A DNA stretch of 14,598 bases from assembly GCA_023391175.1 (NCBI GenBank), contig JAEWBL010000339.1:1-14598 (forward strand). Direction: 5' to 3'. Shown in pieces: positions 1 to 7,846 of this stretch. Below the pieces are notes generated by a model. That model saw only the letters and a program-made list of their open reading frames with translations, was not told where the DNA came from and made no database searches. Position numbers and translations under genes: made by a program. This DNA is from Pseudomonadota bacterium. GTDB lineage: Bacteria > Pseudomonadota > Alphaproteobacteria > Rhizobiales > Xanthobacteraceae. The first letter of the stretch is position 1; the number at the start of each line of letters is the position of its first letter.

Positions 1-267
1 CTGCTTGGTGATGCGCAGGATGTCGAGCAGGTCCGTGACGCGCATGCCCGGATGCCGGTTGACGAAATGGACCACGCGATGGTGCGCGCGCCCGAAGCCG
101 ATGGGCGCGAGAATCTCGTCCGGATCGGCCACGAAATCACGATAGGCGAAGAACAGCAGCTCGACGAAATCCACGAGCGGTGCAGCGTCGGCCGCGGCCG
201 GAGCAGGGGCGTCGGCGGCGGTCTTGGGTGCGCCGGCAAGGGCGAGTGCGGAATTTATGTCAGTCAT
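1..267 (-). CDS. MarR-family transcriptional regulator, N-terminal part (partial)
   Basis: This is the first 89 codons of a gene running leftward off the window, read from an ATG at 267-265. After an Ala/Pro-rich tail the protein reads as a helical region (about residues 30-60) and then the start of a winged helix, with RVTDLLDILRITKQ at about 76-89. That is the usual entry into the MarR recognition helix (family knowledge). It diverges from ilvE across a 208-bp gap. A MarR gene facing ilvE is an arrangement I remember from Hyphomicrobiales, so it may control itself, ilvE or both (inference). No good Shine-Dalgarno precedes this ATG, only an A-rich stretch, so the start is moderately sure. 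The C-terminal wing and dimer helices lie outside the window. Confidence 0.75.
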   Translation of the reverse strand, partial: MTDINSALALAGAPKTAADAPAPAAADAAPLVDFVELLFFAYRDFVADPDEILAPIGFGRAHHRVVHFVNRHPGMRVTDLLDILRITKQ

Positions 268-475
268 GTTGACTTTTTTCGTTTTGATCGTTACCCAAAG
301 AGCGTGTTCCACGAAATGATCGGTCGCGGGCATCGCCCGGCCGGTTCGATCGTTTCGCGGCTTTGCCGGCTTGGTAAGCAGGCGTAAAGATATCCCCATG
401 CGGGGCCGCTGGAAAGCTGCGGTGACGTAGGGGGGAAGCCGCGCGCACGACGCGGTCTGAACAGGAGTTGAGAAG
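268..475. promoter_or_regulatory. Divergent marR/ilvE intergenic region with a small inverted repeat
   Basis: This 208-bp gap separates two divergently read genes and must hold both promoters. It contains an inverted repeat CGGGC-ATC-GCCCG at 327-339 inside a wider imperfect dyad. MarR proteins bind dyads of this general size, so it is a possible operator (inference). A weak promoter candidate for ilvE is TTGCCG at 363-368 with TAAAGA at 385-390. The ilvE Shine-Dalgarno AGGAG is at 463-467, eight bases before the ATG. Confidence 0.3.
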
Positions 476-1369
476 ATGAGCGCTCAGGGTGTCCCCTTCG
501 ACCAACGCGACGGCTGGATCTGGTACGATGGCGTCTTCGTGCCGTGGGCCGATGCCAAGCTGCACGTGCTCTCGCATGGCCTTCACTATGGCAGCACGGT
601 GTTCGAGGGCGAGCGCGCCTACGGCGGCGAGATCTTCAAGAGCTCCGAGCATTCCGAGCGGCTGCGCCTTTCGGGCGAGATGCTCGACTTCACCATCCCC
701 TACACCATCGGCGAGATCGACGCCGCCAAGAAGGCGACGCTCGAGAAGAACGGCCTTGTCGACGCCTATGTCCGTCCGGTGGCCTGGCGCGGCAGCGAGA
801 TGATGGGCGTCGCGGCCCAGAAGAACACCATCCACCTCGCCATCGGGGTGTGGGAATGGCCGAGCTATTTCGATCCCGAGCAGCGCATCAAGGGCCTGCG
901 CCTCGATCTGTCCGAGTGGCGCCGCCCCGATCCGGCGACCATCCCCTGCCGGGCGAAGGCCGCCGGCCTCTACATGATCTGCACCATTTCCAAGCACCGG
1001 GCCGAGCGCCGCGGCTTCGCCGATGCGCTGATGCTGGACTATCGCGGTTACGTGGCCGAGTGCACCGGCGCCAACGTGTTCTTCGTCAAGGACGGCGTGA
1101 TCCACACCCCGACCCCGGACTGCTTCCTCGACGGCATCACCCGCCGCACGGTGATCGACATCGCCCGCCGCCATGGGATCGAGGTGATCGAGCGCCACAT
1201 CAAGCCGGAAGAGCTGTCCGATTTCTCGGAATGCTTCATCACCGGCACCGCCGCGGAAGTGACCCCGGTCGGCTCCATCGCGGACTGGACCTTCGCCCCC
1301 TCGGGCATCACCCACCAGCTGATGGATTCCTATTCCGCCGAGGTGCGCCCGAAGCAGCAGGCCGCCTGA
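476..1369 (+). CDS. ilvE: Branched-chain amino acid aminotransferase (class IV)
   Basis: A PLP enzyme that transfers the amino group between glutamate and the 2-oxo acids of Leu, Ile and Val in the cytoplasm. The 297 residues match the family length. Seen: the N-terminal class IV block HVLSHGLHYGSTVFEGERAY (30-49); Lys161 in CRAKAAGLY, which aligns with the PLP Schiff-base lysine; the stretch ADALMLDYRGYVAECTGAN (182-200) with the conserved Glu195; and the phosphate-binding GTAAEVTPV (257-265). AGGAG lies 8 bases before the ATG. The gene ends at a strong hairpin, so it is probably monocistronic. A D-amino acid transaminase or aminodeoxychorismate lyase is possible within class IV, but the N-terminal block is of the BCAT type. 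Confidence 0.93.
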   Translation: MSAQGVPFDQRDGWIWYDGVFVPWADAKLHVLSHGLHYGSTVFEGERAYGGEIFKSSEHSERLRLSGEMLDFTIPYTIGEIDAAKKATLEKNGLVDAYVRPVAWRGSEMMGVAAQKNTIHLAIGVWEWPSYFDPEQRIKGLRLDLSEWRRPDPATIPCRAKAAGLYMICTISKHRAERRGFADALMLDYRGYVAECTGANVFFVKDGVIHTPTPDCFLDGITRRTVIDIARRHGIEVIERHIKPEELSDFSECFITGTAAEVTPVGSIADWTFAPSGITHQLMDSYSAEVRPKQQAA

Positions 1370-1395
1370 ACGGCCTCACCGGAATTTCGATCTCA

Positions 1396-1430
1396 GGAGG
1401 GGCGGCGCTGGCACCGGCGTCGCCCCTTTC
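1396..1430 (+). terminator. Terminator-like hairpin after ilvE
   Basis: The arms GGGGCGGCGCTGG (1399-1411) and CCGGCGTCGCCCC (1414-1426) pair over up to 13 positions with two G-U wobbles. The innermost pairs must open to form a loop. TTT follows at 1427-1429. It starts 30 bases after the ilvE stop and probably separates ilvE from the PAP2 gene. The T-run is short. Confidence 0.6.
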
Positions 1431-1476
1431 CGTTAGGGAGTTGACGCACGCGCCTACTCCGGCCAAACCTCTCCGC

Positions 1477-2268
1477 GTGAGCGACAAGCCCCCCCTTTCT
1501 TTGCTGAAGCGCGGCCTTCACCGTCTCGAAGGCCTTCCCCTCGTCGGCCCGCTGCTCGCCTCGGTGAGCACCATGGAGCGGGCGACGCTGGCCGTTCTCG
1601 GCTTCATTGCCTTCGCCTTCTATCTCTTCCTCGTCGTGGCCGACGAGGTGACGGAAGGCGCGCCGGGCAGCCTCGACCGGGACATCCTGCTCGCCCTGCG
1701 CAATCCCGCCGATCCGTCCGATCCCCTCGGCCCGCCCTGGGTGGAGGAGATGATGCGCGACCTCACCGCGCTGGGCGGCACCAGCGTGCTCACCCTGCTG
1801 ACGCTGGCGGTGATCTTCTTCCTCATGCTCACCCGCAAGCGCCACGCTGCCCTGCTCGTCGCGGTGTCGGTGGCGGGCGGCACCATCTTGTCGCAGGGGC
1901 TGAAATGGGGTTTCGACCGGCCGCGGCCGGACCTCGTGCCCCACGGCATGTCGGTCTATTCCCAGAGCTTCCCATCAGGCCACGCCATGCTCGCGGCGGT
2001 GGTCTACCTGACCCTCGCGGCCCTGCTCGCCCGCACCCAGAAGCGTACGCGGGTGAAGCTGTTCCTGCTGGGCGGGGCGACGGTCATCACCGTCATCGTC
2101 GGCATCAGCCGCATCTATCTCGGCGTCCACTGGCCGACCGACGTGGTGGGCGGCTGGGCGCTCGGCGCCGCCTGGGCCTCCTCCTGCTGGCTCGCGATGC
2201 TCTGGTTGCAGCGCAAGGGAGAGGTGGAGGGAGAGACGAACGGCGGCGGTGACGCACCGCGCAGCTAG
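1477..2268 (+). CDS. PAP2-superfamily membrane phosphatase
   Basis: An integral membrane phosphatase of the phosphatidic acid phosphatase type 2 superfamily. Members dephosphorylate lipid phosphates such as phosphatidate or undecaprenyl diphosphate; the substrate here is not known. The three catalytic blocks are complete when numbered from the GTG at 1477: K143-x6-R150-P151, PSGH at 166-169, and S211-R212 with H218 and D222 in SRIYLGVHWPTD. Hydrophobic spans lie near residues 36-56, 100-118, 124-140, 170-186, 194-210 and 222-242. The start is uncertain. GTG 1477 gives 263 residues beginning MSDKPPLSLL, TTG 1441 lies right against an AGGGAG, and ATG 1573 would remove 32 residues. The reading frame stays open far upstream through ilvE, but that part is a shadow. 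Confidence 0.85.
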   Translation: MSDKPPLSLLKRGLHRLEGLPLVGPLLASVSTMERATLAVLGFIAFAFYLFLVVADEVTEGAPGSLDRDILLALRNPADPSDPLGPPWVEEMMRDLTALGGTSVLTLLTLAVIFFLMLTRKRHAALLVAVSVAGGTILSQGLKWGFDRPRPDLVPHGMSVYSQSFPSGHAMLAAVVYLTLAALLARTQKRTRVKLFLLGGATVITVIVGISRIYLGVHWPTDVVGGWALGAAWASSCWLAMLWLQRKGEVEGETNGGGDAPRS

Positions 2269-2322
2269 AGCGGGATCAGGCCCATCGGAAGCAGGTCCTT
2301 CAGCGGTCTGGCAGCCCGTCGC

Positions 2323-2538
2323 CTATTTCAGGCCATCCTGAGCGAGCGTGTAGGCGACGATCGCGTTGGCGTGTCCATGCCCCAGCCCGTGATCGTTCTT
2401 CAGAATCGCCACCAGGTCCATGTGCTTCGCGGGGTAGGCGTCCCGCACATATTTCTGCCAGTCCGAGATCGGTCGCCCGTACTTCTTCTCGATGGAGGGG
2501 AAGTAGGAAGCTGGTCCCTGAACCTTGTCCTCAGCCAT
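2323..2538 (-). CDS. DUF4287 domain-containing small protein
   Basis: A 71-residue protein made almost entirely of one domain. It contains ASYFPSIEKKYGRPISDWQ and, near the end, LGHGHANAIVAYTL. A GLGHGHA-AIV block close to the C-terminus is what I recognise in DUF4287 proteins, whose function is unknown to me. I start at ATG 2538, which has GGAG nine bases upstream; an in-frame TTG at 2595 would add 19 residues without a better ribosome site. It lies 96 bp downstream of prs on the same strand and may be read through from it. It faces the PAP2 gene tail to tail. A 15-bp palindrome overlaps its leader. Confidence 0.75.
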   Translation of the reverse strand: MAEDKVQGPASYFPSIEKKYGRPISDWQKYVRDAYPAKHMDLVAILKNDHGLGHGHANAIVAYTLAQDGLK

Positions 2539-2546
2539 GGCGGGCT

Positions 2547-2561
2547 CCGTGAGGCTCACGG
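2547..2561. repeat. Perfect 15-bp palindrome at the DUF4287 leader
   Basis: CCGTGAG-G-CTCACGG reads as a perfect inverted repeat with a one-base centre. In the minus-strand mRNA it can fold to a CCGTG/CACGG stem with a five-base loop. The 3' end of that stem overlaps the GGAG ribosome site of the gene starting at 2538. It could be an operator, a weak prs terminator without a T-run, or a leader hairpin that hides the ribosome site. Confidence 0.5.
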
Positions 2562-2634
2562 CGCTATTGATGCTCCCGGATCTCGTCGCTGGCAAATGGT
2601 TCGGCTCGCCCGCCGGATGCCCCGTGCGGCCCGT

Positions 2635-3588
2635 TCAGTCGAACAGGCTGGAGACCGATTCCTCGTGCGCCGTGCGGGCGATGGCCTCGCCGATGAGGGT
2701 GGCGATGGAGACGACACGGATATTGCGCGCCACCCGCACCGCCTCGGTCGGCAGGATGGAATCGGTAATCACCAGCTCCTTGAGCTTGGAGGCGGTGACA
2801 CGCGCAACGGCACCGCCCGAGAGCACGCCGTGGGTGATGTAGGCGGTGACTTCCTTGGCGCCGCGGGCAAGGAGCGCATCGGCCGCGTTCACCAGCGTGC
2901 CACCCGAATCGACGATGTCGTCGACGAGGATGCAGGAGCGGCCTTCCACATTGCCGATGACGTTCATCACCTCGCTCTCGCCCGGCCGCTCGCGGCGCTT
3001 GTCGACGATGGCGAGCTGGGCGTCGATGCGTTTGGCGAGCGCGCGGGCGCGCACCACGCCGCCCACGTCCGGCGAGACCACCATGACGTTGGAGGTGTCA
3101 AACCGCTCCTTGATGTCACGCACCATCACCGGCGCGGAATAGAGGTTGTCGGTGGGGATGTCGAAGAAGCCCTGGATCTGCCCGGCGTGGAGATCGAGCG
3201 TCATCACGCGGTCGGCGCCTGCGTGGGTGATGAGGTTGGCGACGAGCTTCGCGGAGATGGGCGTGCGCGGGCCGGGTTTGCGATCCTGGCGGGCGTAGCC
3301 GAAATAAGGCAGCACCGCCGTGATGCGCTTGGCCGAGGCGCGGCGCAGCGCATCGATGATGATGAGTAGCTCCATCAGGTGATCGTTGGTCGGGAACGAG
3401 GTGGACTGCAGCACGAACACGTCCTGCCCGCGCACGTTCTCCTGGATCTCGACGAAGATCTCCATGTCCGCAAAGCGGCGCACCACGGCCTTGGTGAGCG
3501 GCGTCGCAAGATAAGCGGCAATGGCTTCCGCGAGCGCGCGGTTGGAATTGCCCGCGACGAGCTTCATGGGACCGTTCTCCGCTGACAT
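2635..3588 (-). CDS. prs: Ribose-phosphate pyrophosphokinase (PRPP synthetase)
   Basis: Makes 5-phosphoribosyl-1-diphosphate from ribose 5-phosphate and ATP. PRPP feeds purine, pyrimidine, histidine, tryptophan and NAD synthesis in the cytoplasm. Family marks: [10 protein letters not shown] (45-54), [10 protein letters not shown] (95-104), the divalent-metal block [11 protein letters not shown] (132-142), the catalytic loop [11 protein letters not shown] with Lys197 and Arg199, and the PRPP-binding [10 protein letters not shown] (223-232). The 317 residues match class I enzymes. ATG 3588 has GGAG seven bases upstream, and its MSAENG start resembles prs of related bacteria as I remember it. 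ATG 3567 (MKLVAGN) is the alternative. It has its own likely promoter at 3651-3679. Confidence 0.97.
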   Translation of the reverse strand: MSAENGPMKLVAGNSNRALAEAIAAYLATPLTKAVVRRFADMEIFVEIQENVRGQDVFVLQSTSFPTNDHLMELLIIIDALRRASAKRITAVLPYFGYARQDRKPGPRTPISAKLVANLITHAGADRVMTLDLHAGQIQGFFDIPTDNLYSAPVMVRDIKERFDTSNVMVVSPDVGGVVRARALAKRIDAQLAIVDKRRERPGESEVMNVIGNVEGRSCILVDDIVDSGGTLVNAADALLARGAKEVTAYITHGVLSGGAVARVTASKLKELVITDSILPTEAVRVARNIRVVSIATLIGEAIARTAHEESVSSLFD

Positions 3589-3650
3589 TGGGACGCTCCG
3601 CCCGGCAACGGGCCTGATCGAAGGGTCGGAAACGAGACTTGTTCCGGCTC

Positions 3651-3679
3651 TGATAGGCGGGCCGTCACAATGTTGTAAA
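3651..3679 (-). promoter_or_regulatory. Candidate housekeeping promoter of prs
   Basis: On the minus strand TTTACA (3679-3674) is followed after 17 bases by CTATCA (3656-3651). This resembles the alphaproteobacterial sigma-70 pattern (CTTGAC, 17, CTATAT). Transcription would start near 3644, giving a leader of about 55 bases. Pattern match only. Confidence 0.45.
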
Positions 3680-3753
3680 GGGCCACGGCGCGGCAGAAGT
3701 CGGTGCCACGCGATCGTCGGCCCCGGCTGTTGCTGGAATGTCGTGTCGTCCGG

Positions 3754-4434
3754 TCAGTTGGCGGCGTAGCTGAGGGCCGGCCCCGAGGATGCGAGCGCGG
3801 CCACCGGAACACCGGCGGGATCGGGCCGAGCGGCGGGCTCGGCAGCCGCGGGTTTCTCCTCCTGCGCCGCTGTCGCGGCGGGGGCCGCCGGCGCGGGCGC
3901 CGTTCCGCCGACGCCGAGCGTCTCGGCCAGGCTCGCCATGGACTTGTCGGCGATGCGCGCGAGAACCTTGTCGTCGCAGGCGGCCCAGCCGTCCGAGACC
4001 TTGCCCTTCACCCGTCCGGCCGGCTCCTCACCGGAGAGGCGGGCGACGCGGTTCTGGTTGCGGTCATAGACGTCCCAGGCGTAGGCGACCGTGGCGGTGC
4101 CTTTCTGGACGTGCATGGCGAGGTAGCCCTTGACCCGGTAGGCGGCGCCGCCGCTGCGCGAGGCAACCGCCACGCGCCGGCTCTCCGCTTCGGAATTGAG
4201 CTGGCCCACCAGCTTCTCGAAGGTGGCCTGCGGCGGCCCGTCGATGCTGTCGAAGGCAACGGCGCCGCCGCCACCCGAGCTGGCCATGCCGGAGCCGTCT
4301 GTCTGGCAGGCACCGAGGGCGAGGCACAGGGCCAGGCCGGCAAGCCGCAGGGGAGAGATGAAGCGGCGCGCGGCGCGGGAAAAACCCGCGCGTTCGGCTG
4401 CTGCGTCCACGACACCTGCCTCTGATACCCGCAT
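3754..4434 (-). CDS. Conserved lipoprotein of unknown function
   Basis: 226 residues. A long basic N-region (1-30) leads to a hydrophobic core and a lipobox, LALGAC with Cys43, so it is probably a lipoprotein matured through Lgt (encoded at 7028). After a Gly/Ser linker comes a folded region (about 58-172), including DSIDGPP, YRVKGYLAMHVQKGT, YAWDVYDRNQNRVARLSGEE and DGWAACDDKVLARIADKSM. The last 50 residues are a low-complexity Ala/Pro tail. I have an impression of similar proteins in Hyphomicrobiales but know no function. ATG 4434 has GGGA six bases upstream. It has a 160-bp leader containing a consensus CtrA box, so cell-cycle control is possible. It sits 165 bp upstream of prs. Confidence 0.8.
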   Translation of the reverse strand: MRVSEAGVVDAAAERAGFSRAARRFISPLRLAGLALCLALGACQTDGSGMASSGGGGAVAFDSIDGPPQATFEKLVGQLNSEAESRRVAVASRSGGAAYRVKGYLAMHVQKGTATVAYAWDVYDRNQNRVARLSGEEPAGRVKGKVSDGWAACDDKVLARIADKSMASLAETLGVGGTAPAPAAPAATAAQEEKPAAAEPAARPDPAGVPVAALASSGPALSYAAN

Positions 4435-4503
4435 GACGGTTCCCGGCGTTGAGCTTGTCGCCGAAAGGGGTAGCGGGAATTGGCGGGCGGGTCCAGAAAA
4501 ACG

Positions 4504-4520
4504 GTTAAGGTGCGGTTAAC
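4504..4520 (-). promoter_or_regulatory. Consensus CtrA-binding box upstream of the lipoprotein gene
   Basis: The minus strand reads GTTAACCGCACCTTAAC, which contains TTAA-N7-TTAAC, the full CtrA consensus. Because it is nearly symmetrical, the plus strand also matches exactly. It lies about 70 bp before the ATG at 4434, a fitting distance for CtrA covering the -35 region. No clear -10 was found. TTAA is very rare in this GC-rich window: by eye I found one other, at 4577, in the same gap. Confidence 0.6.
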
Positions 4521-4593
4521 GACGGCAGGAAATCCCGCAGGGTCAGGGCCGGCCGTGCGGCGTGGTTGATGGCTTCTTAAGCCTTCCACCGCC

Positions 4594-5151
4594 TCAGTCG
4601 AGCGACTGCAGCAGGCCGAGCAGGCGCACCGAGCCCTCCGGCCACGGCCCATAGCCCGCCTCGGCATTGATATGCCCGGCATCGCCCGCGTCGACGATGG
4701 CCGCACCCCAGTCGAGGGCGAAGCCTTCGGCCCGTCGGTAGTCGCAATAGGGATCGGTCCGGCTCGCCACCAGCACGGAGGGGAAGGGCAGGGGCGCCGT
4801 CGGCACCGGGGCGAAGCCGGCGATGGCGGGGTCGATATCGGCCCGATCAAGGTCGGGCGGGGCCACGAGGAAGGCCGCCCGCACCTTGCCGGCCGGCAGC
4901 CGCGGCACCGCATGCACCAGCGTCGGCACGCCGAGGGAATGGGCGATCACCACCACCGGCTTTTCCGCCGCCGCTACCGCCTCGGCGAGACGCTGCGGCC
5001 ATTCGGCCGCGTCGGGGCGGTCCCAGTCGGCCTGCATCACCCGTCGGGCGGCGGAGAGGCTGCGCTCCCAGCGGCTCTGCCAGTGGTCGGGGCCCGAGCC
5101 CTGCCAGCCGGGCACGACGAGGAGGACGGCATCGGAAGATTTCATCGGCAT
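4594..5151 (-). CDS. RBBP9/YdeN-type serine hydrolase
   Basis: A 185-residue compact alpha/beta hydrolase. The nucleophile elbow is AHSLG with Ser72. The acid is Asp133 in ASRTDPYCD. The base is His160 in DAGHINAEAGYG. The N-terminal LLVVPGWQGSGPDHWQSRWE is the usual start of the RBBP9/YdeN family (about 180 residues). These are probably esterases or peptidases; the substrate is not known. It starts 9 bases after the pgeF stop with no good Shine-Dalgarno of its own, so it is likely translated as the last gene of the lgt-midA-pgeF unit. ATG 5145 is an alternative start. Confidence 0.88.
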   Translation of the reverse strand: MPMKSSDAVLLVVPGWQGSGPDHWQSRWERSLSAARRVMQADWDRPDAAEWPQRLAEAVAAAEKPVVVIAHSLGVPTLVHAVPRLPAGKVRAAFLVAPPDLDRADIDPAIAGFAPVPTAPLPFPSVLVASRTDPYCDYRRAEGFALDWGAAIVDAGDAGHINAEAGYGPWPEGSVRLLGLLQSLD

Positions 5152-5160
5152 GTCCGCGAC

Positions 5161-5928
5161 TCAGGCGAGGGTGATGGCGGCCATCAGCCGCCCGTAGTCC
5201 GGTTCCTTGCGGTGCGTCGTGCGGCGATAGGAGAAGAACCGTTCCTCGTCGGTGTAGGTGTCGAGGCCGAGGTCCTCCACCTGCCCGACCCCAGCCTGCT
5301 CCAGCCTGAGGCGGATGAACCCCGGCAGGTCGAACAGGGAATGATGCGCCCGGTCGGCGGGGGCGAAGAAGCGGGCGAAGCCCTTGTCCTCGGCGAGGAA
5401 GCGGCCGACGAACTCCTCCCCCACCTCATAGCTCGGCTGGCGGATCAGCGGCCCGATGACGGCGCGGATGCTGGCACGGTGCGCACCCAGCTCCTCCATG
5501 CGCGCGACCGTCGCGGCGACGATGCCGCCCACGGCGCCCTTCCAGCCTGAATGGGCGGCAGCAACCACCCGCGCGCCGGGATCGGCGAACAGGATCGGTC
5601 CACAGTCGGCGATGGAGATGGCTGCGGCGATGCCGGGCGTCGCCGTCACCACCGCGTCGGCCTTGGGCGCGGTCTCGCGCGTCCAAGGCTCGGTCGCGAC
5701 CACCGCATCGGCCGAATGGACCTGCCAGCAGGCAAGGAGATGCGTGGGCGCCACGCCCAGCGCCTCGGCCATCCGCGCCCGGTTTTCCGCCACGGCAGCG
5801 GGATCGTCATTGGAGCCGGTGCCGCCGTTGAGGCTGGAGTAGATGCCTTGTGAAACGCCGCCCTTCCGGGTGAAGAAGGCGTGACGGATGCCGGGCAGGG
5901 CGCTGAGCAGGGGCGCCTCGATCTTCAT
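5161..5928 (-). CDS. pgeF: Peptidoglycan editing factor PgeF (YfiH, Cu-oxidase_4 family)
   Basis: 255 residues of the YfiH/PgeF family. The family is often annotated as polyphenol oxidase or laccase. In E. coli it is described as an amidase that removes wrongly attached L-serine from peptidoglycan precursors, and mammalian relatives act on purine nucleosides. The three metal-binding positions are kept: His71 in WQVHSAD, Cys109 in IADCGPILFAD and His126 in AAHSGWKGA. The N-terminal FFTRKGGVSQGIYSSLN is also typical. Its ATG overlaps the stop of the midA-like gene as ATGA, so the two are probably translationally coupled. Confidence 0.92.
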   Translation of the reverse strand: MKIEAPLLSALPGIRHAFFTRKGGVSQGIYSSLNGGTGSNDDPAAVAENRARMAEALGVAPTHLLACWQVHSADAVVATEPWTRETAPKADAVVTATPGIAAAISIADCGPILFADPGARVVAAAHSGWKGAVGGIVAATVARMEELGAHRASIRAVIGPLIRQPSYEVGEEFVGRFLAEDKGFARFFAPADRAHHSLFDLPGFIRLRLEQAGVGQVEDLGLDTYTDEERFFSYRRTTHRKEPDYGRLMAAITLA

Positions 5929-7031
5929 CGGCTGAACTCCTCGGACGGGTCGAACGCGGGCGGCGTGCCAAGGTCAGGATGGGCGAGCGCGAGCACCTTG
6001 AACAGCCGCCCCATCTCGCCATCCCCGGTTCCGGCGAGGCGGCGCGCGGCGGTGGCGATGGCGTCCGCGGCCTTGGGCGGTGCGTCGCGCATCAGCCGGT
6101 CGGCGCGGGCGGCAAGGCCGAGGCGGACGAGAAAGTCGCCCTGCTCCAGCGGCCCGAATGCCTTCAGTCCAGCCTCCCGCCCTAGCAGGGCGAGGCGCGT
6201 GAAATCCACATGGGCGGTCAGGTCCGCCTCACCGGGATCGGCGAGGGGATCGGCAAAGCGGTGCGCGCGCAGCGCCTGCAGGGTGTCGCCGTGGCCGCCT
6301 GCATGGCCATAGTCGATGGCGAGGGCCATGCCCCCCTGCCTCGCAAGGCGGGCGGAAAGGGCGCGGGCCGGACCGCTCTCCATCACTTCCAGCACGGCGC
6401 CCGGTGCTGGCGGAGGCAGATGGGCGGCGCGGGCCGGGGCCACGCGGGATGGGGCCGGGTCAAGACCGAAAACGAGCTGGCCCTCGGCGCCCAGGCCGAC
6501 CCTGCGCTCGTGCCAGCCGGCGCCGGTCCACACATATTGGTCCACCGGCAAGGCATCGAAGAATTCGTTCGCCAGCACGATGGCCGGGCCGGCAGGCACG
6601 TCCTCGATCCGGTCATGCCAGGAGACGCGATCCCCCTGTGCGGCCAGCGCGCCCGCCTGCGCCTTGCGCAGGACAGGGCTGGTCTCCACCAAATGGATGC
6701 GTGCCGCCGCCCCGAACGCCGCAACGAGCCGCGCCGCGCGCAGGGCATCGGCCATGAGCGTGCCGCGGCCGGGGCCGAGTTCCACCAGCCGGAACGGGTC
6801 CGGCGCGCCCATCTGCTGCCAAGCGGCCACGGCCCACAGGCCGACCAACTCGCCGAACATCTGGCTGATCTCGGGGGCGGTGGTGAAGTCCCCCCGCGCG
6901 CCGAGGGGATCTCGCGTCACATAATAGCCGTGACGGGGATGGCCGAGGCACAGCGCCATGTAGCGGCTGACCGGCATGGGGCCTTCCGCGGCGATCAGCA
7001 GCCGGATCTCCTCTGCGAGCGGCGAGCTCAC
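5925..7031 (-). CDS. MidA/NDUFAF7-type SAM-dependent methyltransferase
   Basis: 368 residues, the usual length of the NDUFAF7/MidA family (DUF185). The mitochondrial member dimethylates an arginine of complex I during assembly; bacterial members are less studied. Seen: [20 protein letters not shown] (35-54), the SAM-binding glycine-rich loop [12 protein letters not shown] (82-93), an acidic end to strand 2 in HLVETSP, and NEFFDALPV (155-163), all family hallmarks. The start is a GTG at 7031 that overlaps the lgt stop as GTGA, and the 3' end overlaps the pgeF ATG. The open frame continues upstream to 8258, but that part is a shadow of lgt. Confidence 0.9.
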   Translation of the reverse strand: MSSPLAEEIRLLIAAEGPMPVSRYMALCLGHPRHGYYVTRDPLGARGDFTTAPEISQMFGELVGLWAVAAWQQMGAPDPFRLVELGPGRGTLMADALRAARLVAAFGAAARIHLVETSPVLRKAQAGALAAQGDRVSWHDRIEDVPAGPAIVLANEFFDALPVDQYVWTGAGWHERRVGLGAEGQLVFGLDPAPSRVAPARAAHLPPPAPGAVLEVMESGPARALSARLARQGGMALAIDYGHAGGHGDTLQALRAHRFADPLADPGEADLTAHVDFTRLALLGREAGLKAFGPLEQGDFLVRLGLAARADRLMRDAPPKAADAIATAARRLAGTGDGEMGRLFKVLALAHPDLGTPPAFDPSEEFSR

Positions 7032-7846
7032 GGCACCCGCTTGGGCTTCAGCGCGTAAAGGAGCAGGCCGAGCCCCGCCAGCACCAGCGGCACGGAGAGC
7101 CACATGCCCATGGTGGTGCCGAAGGCGAGATAGCCGAGCTGAACATCCGGCTCGCGGAAGAACTCGCCAATGATACGGCCGATGCCGTAGCCGATGCCGA
7201 AGATGCCCGCGGCGACGCCGGGGCGCTTCAGCTCGCCGCTGCGCACCACCAGCAGCATGACGCAGAACAGAACGACGCCCTCCAGCCCCGCCTCGTACAG
7301 CTGGCTGGGATGGCGCGGCAGCGGCCCGCCATGGGGGAAGACGATGGCCCACGGCACATCCGCCGGCCGTCCCCACAACTCGCCGTTGATGAAGTTGGCG
7401 AGGCGGCCGAAGAACAGACCGATGGGCGCCACCACGGCGGCGACATCGAGCATGGAGAAGACCGGGATGCCGCGGGAGCGGGCGAACAGCACGAGCGCGA
7501 GCAGCGTTCCGGCGAGCCCGCCGTGGAACGACATGCCGCCCTTCCAGACGGCGAAGATGTCCGCCGGGTTCTGCGCGAAGAATGCCGGATTGTAGAAAAG
7601 GACATATCCCAGGCGCCCGCCGAGGATCACGCCCAGCGTCGCCCAGAACAGGGCGTCGTCGAGGTCCTGCGGGGTCATGGGCGAGGTGCCGCCCCACAGC
7701 GCGGGGCGTGAAACCAGACGGCGGGCCAGCAGCCAGCCGATGACGAGGCCGGCGATGTAGGCGAGCGCGTACCAGCGGATCGCCAGCGGGCCCACCTGGA
7801 TCAGCACCGGATCGATGGCGGGGAATGGCAAAGCGAGGGTGGGCAT
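7028..7846 (-). CDS. lgt: Prolipoprotein diacylglyceryl transferase
   Basis: Inner-membrane enzyme that moves diacylglycerol from phosphatidylglycerol to the lipobox cysteine, the first step of lipoprotein maturation. Numbered from ATG 7846 (272 residues, normal for Lgt): FHGGLAG (107-113), the signature [14 protein letters not shown] (146-159) with Arg148, RHPSQLYE (178-185) and the late FREPD (230-234) with Arg231. About seven hydrophobic spans are visible. The frame stays open to a TTG at 7918, but ATG 7846 has GGGGAG directly upstream and fits family N-termini. It heads a unit with midA, pgeF and the hydrolase. The two lipoprotein genes in the window encode probable clients. Confidence 0.95.
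   Translation of the reverse strand: MPTLALPFPAIDPVLIQVGPLAIRWYALAYIAGLVIGWLLARRLVSRPALWGGTSPMTPQDLDDALFWATLGVILGGRLGYVLFYNPAFFAQNPADIFAVWKGGMSFHGGLAGTLLALVLFARSRGIPVFSMLDVAAVVAPIGLFFGRLANFINGELWGRPADVPWAIVFPHGGPLPRHPSQLYEAGLEGVVLFCVMLLVVRSGELKRPGVAAGIFGIGYGIGRIIGEFFREPDVQLGYLAFGTTMGMWLSVPLVLAGLGLLLYALKPKRVP

Noticed and set aside
260..1315. Long minus-strand open frame opposite ilvE
   Set aside because: It is fully antisense to a gene with all class IV aminotransferase motifs; its composition (Ala/Gly/Arg/His-rich, no family motif) is typical of a shadow in GC-rich DNA.
544..1476. Upstream extension of the PAP2 reading frame through ilvE
   Set aside because: It is an Arg/His/Pro-rich alternative frame of ilvE and crosses a terminator-like hairpin; the PAP2 homology begins only after about 1477.
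2266..2300. Possible degraded Hyphomicrobiales intergenic repeat after the PAP2 gene (begins AGAGCGGGATCAG)
   Set aside because: Only the first dozen bases look familiar, the matching second arm is not there, and no other copy was seen in the window.
5161..5928. Laccase or polyphenol oxidase label for the YfiH-type protein
   Set aside because: The family has one His-Cys-His metal site and lacks multicopper oxidase motifs; PgeF is the better-supported name.
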